The position numbers were made by a program, and so were the translations under genes. Under the pieces are notes generated by a model. It saw only the letters and a list, made by a program, of their open reading frames with translations. It had not been told where the DNA came from and did no database searches. A DNA stretch of 10,870 nt from Anaerolineae bacterium (GTDB lineage Bacteria > Chloroflexota > Anaerolineae > Aggregatilineales > Phototrophicaceae): assembly GCA_020848855.1 (NCBI GenBank), contig JADLHH010000480.1:1-10870 (forward strand). Reading direction: 5' to 3'. Shown piece by piece: positions 6,724 through 10,870 of the stretch; within the stretch, counting starts at the first letter, position 1; each line of letters opens with the position of its first letter.

Positions 6724-7275
6724 ATGACCGAGTTCACCATCCTGTGGCACGATTCTTCTTCTCCATTCGCTGCGCCTGGCGTCCGCGCGTGTGACTTGCC
6801 AGCCGGCGCGCAGCACTGGCGCGGCATCCGCGACCGGACGGCGGCGCTGTGGCTGGTCAAGAACAGTATTGACGACCCGACCCGACAGGAACTGCTCGAC
6901 CGGTGCGGCTTTGGCGGCGACCAGGTTCGCCACCTGCAAATCGTCCGCGAATGGGGCGGCGTATTTGGCAAAACACTGTCGCTTGCCAATTACGTCCTGC
7001 GGGAAATGCAGCCGGACTCGCTCGACTCGTTTCTGCCGCTGCTCGACCGTCAGATGTCCCAGGTGGTGACTCGCCCCGGCTGCCTGGGGGCGGCGCTGGC
7101 GTCCGAGAAAGCCGCGCCGCACCACCTGCTCGGCATCACTTACTGGGAAGCGGAACAATCATTTGCCCAATACATGGGCTGGTTTTCGAAGCAGTACTGG
7201 AAGTACACCGTCAACCCGCTGACCGTGAATGTCCCTTTACGTCAGTTGATGCGGCGCACGGGTGCTTCCGGGTAA
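6724..7275 (+). CDS. Uncharacterised protein with ABM-like (dimeric alpha-beta barrel) C-terminal region
   Basis: The 183-residue product is soluble, with no signal peptide or membrane segment. GGAG (6712-6715) lies 8 nt before the ATG. Residues about 88-162 resemble a ferredoxin-like antibiotic-biosynthesis-monooxygenase/EthD-type fold: a strand with LANYVLREM, a helix SFLPLLDRQMSQV, then RPGCLGAALASEK, a strand LLGITYWEAEQSF and AQYMGWFSKQYWKY. That gives the usual pattern of Gly-Cys-x-Gly followed by a Tyr-Trp-Glu strand and an aromatic helix. The first 85 residues were not recognised. Small proteins of this fold act as cofactor-free oxygenases, isomerases or decarboxylases, or as stress proteins. 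It lies 37 nt after paralogue E and 29 nt before the M24 gene, so it belongs to the same transcript. The fold is a moderate guess and the function is unknown. Confidence 0.75.
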   Translation: MTEFTILWHDSSSPFAAPGVRACDLPAGAQHWRGIRDRTAALWLVKNSIDDPTRQELLDRCGFGGDQVRHLQIVREWGGVFGKTLSLANYVLREMQPDSLDSFLPLLDRQMSQVVTRPGCLGAALASEKAAPHHLLGITYWEAEQSFAQYMGWFSKQYWKYTVNPLTVNVPLRQLMRRTGASG

Positions 7276-7304
7276 ATGACGGACGCAGGAAGGGAATTCG
7301 ACTG

Positions 7305-8417
7305 ATGGAGCAAACGAGCTTCGATTACAAGGCGCGCTGCGAGCGCGTTCAGGAGCGGCTGCGCGCCGCCCAGATGGATTATCTGATCGTCGGTCCGTCG
7401 TCCGACATGTTCTACCTGATCGGCATGAACCGCCCGCAGTCCGAGCGCATCAACATGCTGCTCATCCCCAAAGAGGGGCGCATCATGCAGGTGCTGCCGG
7501 GCTTCGAGCGAGCGCTTGCCGAGCCGCTGGCGACCTTCTTCGATTTCACCACCTGGGAAGAAACCGAAGACCCGGCGGACGTGATCGCGTCGCTGCTGCC
7601 GAATCGCGGTGGCGGGCTGAAGATTGGCGTTGCCGACAAGGTTTTTGTCCATTTCCAGTACAGGCTGCAGGCGGCGCTCCCCGGCGCGACTTTCGTCTCC
7701 GGCGGGGCGGTTATGAACCCGGTGCGCATGATCAAGGAGCCGCTGGAACTGGATTATCTGACACAGGCGGGCGCGGCTGCCGACCGCACCTACATGGAAC
7801 TGCTCAAGACGCCGCTGATCGGCTTGAACGAGATTGACGCCAAAGCCCGGCTGTACGATCTGATGGTTAAGTACGGTCACGACGCGGCGGGCGGCGGCAT
7901 CATCGGCGTGGGCGAAAACGGCGCGTCACCGCATCACCACGTCGGCAAGCGCCAGATTTCGGTTGGCGACGCCTGCGTGTGCGATTTCGGCGGCACGGTG
8001 CACGGCTACTGGTCGGATATGACGCGCACGTTCCACGTCGGCAAACCGTCGGACGAGTTCCTGAAGGTCTACGACATCGTCAATCAGGCAAATCAGGTGG
8101 CGTTCGAGGCGGTGCGCCCCGGCGTCACGGCGGAGTCGATTGACAAAGCCGCGCGCGACTTCATCACGGCAGCCGGTTATGGCGACGCTTTCCTGCACCG
8201 CACCGGGCACGGGCTGGGCTTCGACATTCACGAGCCGCCGTACATCGTGCGCGGCGACAAGACCGTCCTCGAAGCAGGCATGGTCTTCAGTATCGAGCCG
8301 GGCATTTACCTGCGCGGCAAGTTCGGCGTGCGCATCGAGGACATCGTGACCGTGACCGCCGACGGCGCGCGTCGCTTCAATCTGTCGACCCACGACCTGC
8401 AAATCGTCGAACCCTGA
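7305..8417 (+). CDS. M24-family metalloenzyme (Xaa-Pro aminopeptidase/prolidase-like, creatinase fold)
   Basis: The 370-residue protein has an N-terminal creatinase-type domain (about 1-140, with MDYLIVGPSSDMFYLIGM) and a C-terminal pita-bread catalytic domain. All five metal ligands are visible: Asp227 (VCDFGG), Asp238 (YWSDMTRTF), His302 (TGHGLGFDIHEPP), Glu331 (SIEPGIY) and Glu345 (RIEDIV). His210-His212 in GASPHHHVG and His309 are also typical of proline peptidases. The start at 7305 is chosen because AGGAAGGG (7287-7294) precedes it; the reading frame stays open further upstream but over the preceding gene. Retention of all ligands argues for a true metal-dependent hydrolase rather than a metal-free creatinase. 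In this catabolic setting the substrate may be a small C-N bonded metabolite instead of a dipeptide; that is inference. Its TGA overlaps the next start (TGATG), indicating translational coupling. Confidence 0.9.
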   Translation: MEQTSFDYKARCERVQERLRAAQMDYLIVGPSSDMFYLIGMNRPQSERINMLLIPKEGRIMQVLPGFERALAEPLATFFDFTTWEETEDPADVIASLLPNRGGGLKIGVADKVFVHFQYRLQAALPGATFVSGGAVMNPVRMIKEPLELDYLTQAGAAADRTYMELLKTPLIGLNEIDAKARLYDLMVKYGHDAAGGGIIGVGENGASPHHHVGKRQISVGDACVCDFGGTVHGYWSDMTRTFHVGKPSDEFLKVYDIVNQANQVAFEAVRPGVTAESIDKAARDFITAAGYGDAFLHRTGHGLGFDIHEPPYIVRGDKTVLEAGMVFSIEPGIYLRGKFGVRIEDIVTVTADGARRFNLSTHDLQIVEP

Positions 8418-9358
8418 TGACAGACGTGCCTTCCAGCATGATCGCCGCGCGCGTCCACCAATTCGGCGAATTTGACGTGATTCGCATCGAGGACGCGCCT
8501 GTCCCGGAGCCGAAGCCCGATCAGGTGTTGATCCGTATGCGCGCCGCCAGCGTCAACCCGATTGACTGGAAATACGTCGTCGGGCGGCTGCCGACTTACG
8601 GCTCGCTCCCGTTTACGCTGGGCTGGGACGGCGCGGGCGACGTGGTCGCCGTCGGCGCTGACGTGACCGATCTGAACGTAGGCGATGCCGTTTACGCGGT
8701 GGTGATGGGTGGCAGCTATGCTCAGTACGCGGCGGTTTCCGGCGCGCAGACCGCCCGCAAGCCGGCGTCGCTGGATTACGTGCAGGCGGCGGCGATGCCA
8801 GTCGTCGCGCAGTCGGCGTGGCAGGCGCTGTTCCGGTACGGCAAGCTGACGAGCGGGCAGCGCGTGCTGATCCACGCGGCGTCGGGCGGTGTCGGGCATC
8901 TCGCCGTGCAGATCGCCAAATGGGCGGGTGCTTACGTCATCGGCTCGGCTTCCGGCAGGAACGAAGCATTCGTGCGCAGCCTCGGCGCGGACGAATTCAT
9001 CAACTATGAAACCACCCGCTTCGAGGACGTGGTGAGCGACCTTGATCTGGTGCTGGACGGCGTGGGCGGCGAGAATTTGCGGCGCAGCTACACTGTGCTG
9101 CGGCCGGGCGGGATCGCGGTCGCTGTGACCACTGCCGGGGAGATTAACGACGACGAGGCGAAGGCGCACGGCGTCGAGGTGGCGCGGCTGCGGCGCAGCG
9201 CCAACCGCGCCGAATTGGACGAGCTGGCGCGGCTGGTCGACGCCGGTTTCGTCAAGCCGACCGTGAGCGCCGTTTACCCGCTGGCGGACATTTCGCTGGC
9301 ATTCGAGAGCGTTCGCACCGGGCACACGCGCGGCAAAGTCGTGCTGACCATCCCGTAA
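8417..9358 (+). CDS. Zinc-independent MDR-family NADPH:quinone oxidoreductase/enoyl reductase-like
   Basis: The 313-residue protein has the medium-chain dehydrogenase/reductase layout: an N-terminal catalytic domain with AASVNPIDWK (43-52) and PFTLGWDGAGDVVAVG (65-80), then a Rossmann domain with the nucleotide motif HAASGGVGHLAVQIAK (143-158). The cysteines that bind zinc in alcohol dehydrogenases are absent, as in the quinone oxidoreductase branch. The ATG at 8417 overlaps the stop of the M24 gene by one base and has no ribosome site of its own, so reinitiation is likely; an internal ATG at 8438 (MIAARVHQFG) matches the usual family start and is an alternative. The enzyme probably reduces a quinone or an alpha,beta-unsaturated carbonyl, which would suit handling of an unsaturated ring-opened intermediate. 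It is the last gene of the rightward block. Confidence 0.88.
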   Translation: MTDVPSSMIAARVHQFGEFDVIRIEDAPVPEPKPDQVLIRMRAASVNPIDWKYVVGRLPTYGSLPFTLGWDGAGDVVAVGADVTDLNVGDAVYAVVMGGSYAQYAAVSGAQTARKPASLDYVQAAAMPVVAQSAWQALFRYGKLTSGQRVLIHAASGGVGHLAVQIAKWAGAYVIGSASGRNEAFVRSLGADEFINYETTRFEDVVSDLDLVLDGVGGENLRRSYTVLRPGGIAVAVTTAGEINDDEAKAHGVEVARLRRSANRAELDELARLVDAGFVKPTVSAVYPLADISLAFESVRTGHTRGKVVLTIP

Positions 9359-9413
9359 CCGGGTTATATCCCCAGAGAATTGAGCAGGCGAGTGATCGAC
9401 CGCTGCCGCGAAT

Positions 9414-10088
9414 TTACGGCGCGCGGTTGATCACGACCCAGATCGCGCGCATGGTCTCCGTGCCCGTGTTGGATAGGCGGTGCGGCGTGGTCGAATCGAA
9501 GATGATGCTGTCGCCGGACTTGAGCGTATAGCGCTCGAAGCCGACTTCGAGCGTCAGCACGCCGGCGAAAACCAGCCCGAATTCGCGCCCGCTGTGCTGC
9601 GACATCGTTTCTCCCGACGATGTGCCGGGGCGATACTGAATCTCCAGAAACTGCAAGTCCTTTTCTTCCGCCGCCGTGAGCCGCTCCCAGCGGACGCCGC
9701 TCTTGAGTTCAATCGCCAGCCGCGAGGCGGTCGTCACCACCGGCGACTTGATCGCCGGCTGCATGACCAGCACGACCCCGTTTCCGTAGTCGGCGCGCAG
9801 TTCGCTGGCGGTCTTGTCCGCCAGCACAATCGGGACGTTCTGGCGTTCGGGGGCGGCTTCGGGGTCTGGAAAGAAGTAGTTGAGGGAAATCGACAGCGCC
9901 TCGGCGATGTTGTAGAGCGTCGTCACCGACGGATTGGCGCGGTTATTCTCGATCTGACTGAGCATACTGGGGCTGACATTGGCTTTCGCCGCCAGCGCGC
10001 GCAGGCTCATTCGCTGGTTCTGGCGCGCCGCGCGTATCTTCTTACCGATATCCAGTCCGTTTTCGCTGCCCATCGTCTTGGTTTTCAA
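9414..10088 (-). CDS. XRE-family transcriptional regulator with C-terminal cupin domain
   Basis: The protein has up to 224 residues. Residues about 12-71 form a lambda-repressor-type helix-turn-helix (KIRAARQNQRMSLRALA, then VSPSMLSQIENNRANPSVTTL and IAEALSISLNYFF). Residues about 148-220 form a cupin barrel with MSQHSGREFGLVFAG (His165, Glu169), LKSGDSIIFDSTTPHR and His203, probably an effector-binding site. The start is uncertain: TTG at 10088 with a loose GGGG upstream, or ATG at 10073 giving MGSENGLDIG; the latter starts just before the helix-turn-helix and has no clear ribosome site. XRE-cupin proteins of this type regulate small-molecule catabolism and often themselves. It converges on the MDR gene, with a 55-nt gap, and diverges from the dehydrogenase gene at 10324. 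The three 21-bp repeats in that gap are its likely targets. Confidence 0.92.
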   Translation of the reverse strand: MKTKTMGSENGLDIGKKIRAARQNQRMSLRALAAKANVSPSMLSQIENNRANPSVTTLYNIAEALSISLNYFFPDPEAAPERQNVPIVLADKTASELRADYGNGVVLVMQPAIKSPVVTTASRLAIELKSGVRWERLTAAEEKDLQFLEIQYRPGTSSGETMSQHSGREFGLVFAGVLTLEVGFERYTLKSGDSIIFDSTTPHRLSNTGTETMRAIWVVINRAP

Positions 10089-10098
10089 CTTTCGCCCC

Positions 10099-10119
10099 GT
10101 GTTTTATACGATTGTACAC
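10099..10119. repeat. 21-bp imperfect palindrome, copy 1 (putative XRE-cupin operator)
   Basis: The arms are GTGT and ACAC, extended by flanking C and G to CGTGT...ACACG (10098-10120). It matches copy 2 in 16 of 21 bases. It lies 11 nt upstream of the TTG start of the regulator and covers the minus-strand candidate -10 box TACAAT (10116-10111), so binding there could give autoregulation. Confidence 0.55.
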
Positions 10120-10139
10120 GCCAGCCCTGTTTTGAACCA
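10111..10139 (-). promoter_or_regulatory. Tentative promoter of the XRE-cupin gene
   Basis: On the minus strand TACAAT (10116-10111) is a good -10 box. The best-spaced upstream hexamer, TGGTTC (10139-10134) at 17 bp, is a poor -35 box, so the promoter may depend on other contacts. It overlaps the repeat at 10099-10119. Confidence 0.3.
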
Positions 10140-10172
10140 GGTTAGGCGGAAAAATCGTGCAGACCGCATCAA

Positions 10173-10193
10173 GTGTTTGATATAATTAAACAC
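10173..10193. repeat. 21-bp palindrome, copy 2 (putative XRE-cupin operator)
   Basis: The arms GTGTTT (10173-10178) and AAACAC (10188-10193) are perfect 6-bp inverted repeats around a 9-nt AT-rich centre. That centre contains the -10 box of the rightward promoter, so a bound regulator would block RNA polymerase directly. Sixteen of 21 bases match copy 1. Confidence 0.6.
10178..10186 (+). promoter_or_regulatory. Extended -10 promoter for the dehydrogenase gene
   Basis: TGATATAAT is a perfect extended -10 element (TG, one base, TATAAT at 10181-10186). No good -35 box stands 16-18 bp upstream, as is common for extended -10 promoters. The predicted leader from about 10193 to the ATG at 10324 is roughly 130 nt. 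Confidence 0.6.
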
Positions 10194-10222
10194 CGGCGCT
10201 ATTGTCTGGTGTGAATTCGGAT

Positions 10223-10272
10223 CGGTTTCGACCGTGTTTTATGGAAATGAACGCACCCGGCGTGCCGCCGGG
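10223..10272 (+). other. Two small hairpins in the leader of the dehydrogenase gene
   Basis: CGGT-TTCG-ACCG (10223-10234) is a 4-bp stem with a UUCG loop, followed by TGTTTT. CCCGGC-GTGCC-GCCGGG (10256-10272) is a perfect 6-bp GC stem with a 5-nt loop and no following T-run. They could pause transcription or shape the leader RNA, but both may be chance in GC-rich DNA. Confidence 0.3.
10234..10254. repeat. Degenerate third copy of the 21-bp repeat
   Basis: The first nine bases (GTGTTTTAT) equal those of copy 1, and 15 of 21 positions match overall, but the right arm is decayed (ACGC in place of ACAC). It lies in the transcribed leader, 61 nt downstream of copy 2. It could be a secondary operator or a chance match. 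Confidence 0.35.
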
Positions 10273-10323
10273 CGACCGGATAGATGCGTTTTTCGGCGTA
10301 TTCGATTTTTGCGAGGACTTCAT

Positions 10324-10870
10324 ATGGCATCTTTGGGATTCATCGGGCTGGGCATGATGGGCAGCCGCATGGCGCAGCGCCTGCTGGATGCCGGTCATTC
10401 GGTGACCGGCTACAACCGCACCCGCGCCAGAGCCGAAACCCTGATCCAGCAGGGGATGCAGTGGGCGGAGACGCCGCGCGCCGTCGCCGAAGCCGCCGAC
10501 GTGATTTTCTCGAACGTGGCGGACGACCGCGCGCTTGAAGGCATCATGCAGGGAGCCGACGGCGTCCTCGCCGGGCTGAGCGCGGGCAAAATCTACGTGG
10601 TGATGAGCACCAACAGCCCCGGCTTGATCCGCAGCCAGGCGGCGCAGGTGGCGGCTGCCGGCGCGGCGATGCTCGATGCGCCGGTTTCCGGCAGCAAACT
10701 TACGCTTGAACAGGGCAAGCTGACAATCATCGCGGCGGGCGAGCAAGCCGCCTACGAGCAGATTTTGCCGATTCTGCAGGCGATTGGACCGACGGTTTTC
10801 TCCGTCGGGGCGAGCGGGCAGGCGATGGCGATGAAGATCGCCATCAACATCAGCATCCTGACGCAGGTCG
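10324..10870 (+). CDS. 3-hydroxyisobutyrate dehydrogenase-family NAD(P)-dependent oxidoreductase (3' end cut by window edge)
   Basis: 182 complete codons are present, about 60% of the usual length near 290-300. GAGGA (10313-10317) stands 6 nt before the ATG. The N-terminal Rossmann domain has GFIGLGMMGSRMA (Gly8, Gly10, Gly13). DAPVSGS (118-124) is the substrate-binding motif, and Lys171 with Asn175 in AMAMKIAINIS are the expected catalytic residues. The family oxidises beta-hydroxy acids or reduces the semialdehydes (3-hydroxyisobutyrate, tartronate semialdehyde and similar); the exact substrate is not readable. The C-terminal helical domain that completes the dimer lies beyond the edge. The gene is divergent from the XRE-cupin regulator and probably controlled by it through the 21-bp repeats. 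Confidence 0.9.
   Translation, partial: MASLGFIGLGMMGSRMAQRLLDAGHSVTGYNRTRARAETLIQQGMQWAETPRAVAEAADVIFSNVADDRALEGIMQGADGVLAGLSAGKIYVVMSTNSPGLIRSQAAQVAAAGAAMLDAPVSGSKLTLEQGKLTIIAAGEQAAYEQILPILQAIGPTVFSVGASGQAMAMKIAINISILTQV

Noticed and set aside
9353..9364. CCCG-TAAC-CGGG hairpin at the end of the MDR gene as a terminator
   Set aside because: The stem is only 4 bp, overlaps the stop codon and lacks a T-run; no convincing terminator was seen between the convergent genes.
10241..10357. 38-codon open frame overlapping the start of the dehydrogenase gene, possible leader peptide
   Set aside because: It has no ribosome binding site and no run of regulatory codons; it overlaps the real start by 34 nt in another frame.
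10390..10410. Perfect 8-bp inverted repeat with 5-nt spacer inside the dehydrogenase gene
   Set aside because: It lies in conserved coding sequence of the Rossmann domain in GC-rich DNA, and no regulatory context is visible.

Overview
This is a GC-rich bacterial window with tightly packed genes, clear Shine-Dalgarno sites and sigma-70-like promoters. No ribosomal RNA, tRNA, mobile element or CRISPR array was seen. The phylum cannot be fixed from the sequence; a Chloroflexota-like soil or sediment lineage is only a guess. The content is a catabolic gene cluster.

The core is five paralogues of one enzyme family. They resemble the non-heme iron ring-cleaving 2,5-dihydroxypyridine 5,6-dioxygenase NicX, which belongs to the wider COG2309 group often auto-annotated as 'leucyl aminopeptidase/AmpT'. 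One lies on the minus strand and is cut by the left edge (1-609). Two follow in tandem on the plus strand (783-1796 and 1828-2859). After an amidohydrolase there is a second tandem pair (4543-5595 and 5652-6686). The minus-strand copy and the first pair diverge from a compact control region (610-782). That region holds two opposed promoters with an 11-bp GntR/FadR-type palindrome between their -10 boxes. Nearly the same palindrome recurs at 4481-4491, just after a second strong promoter that serves the second pair, so both halves are probably controlled by one regulator that is not encoded here.

A YtcJ/N-substituted-formamide-deformylase-like amidohydrolase (2865-4454) lies between the two pairs. 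After the second pair come an uncharacterised protein with an ABM-like C-terminal region (6724-7275), an M24 (Xaa-Pro peptidase/creatinase fold) metalloenzyme (7305-8417) and a zinc-free MDR/quinone-oxidoreductase-type dehydrogenase (8417-9358). Spacing is short throughout, so 783-9358 can be read as one or two operons. A plausible reading is uptake-independent breakdown of an N-heterocycle or amide: oxidative ring opening, then C-N hydrolysis (deformylase or amidase), then redox clean-up. The actual substrate cannot be told from the sequence.

The right end holds a divergent pair: an XRE-cupin regulator on the minus strand (9414-10088) and a 3-hydroxyisobutyrate-dehydrogenase-family gene on the plus strand that runs off the edge (10324-10870). 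Their intergenic region carries three copies of a 21-bp imperfect palindrome, likely the operators of the XRE-cupin protein.

The most notable observation is a reciprocal pattern of active-site histidines. All four complete paralogues keep the iron ligands (His, His, Asp). The pair at 783-2859 keeps the NicX His189 equivalent but has lost the His105 equivalent. The pair at 4543-6686 and the minus-strand copy show the opposite. This suggests two functionally split enzyme types maintained together.
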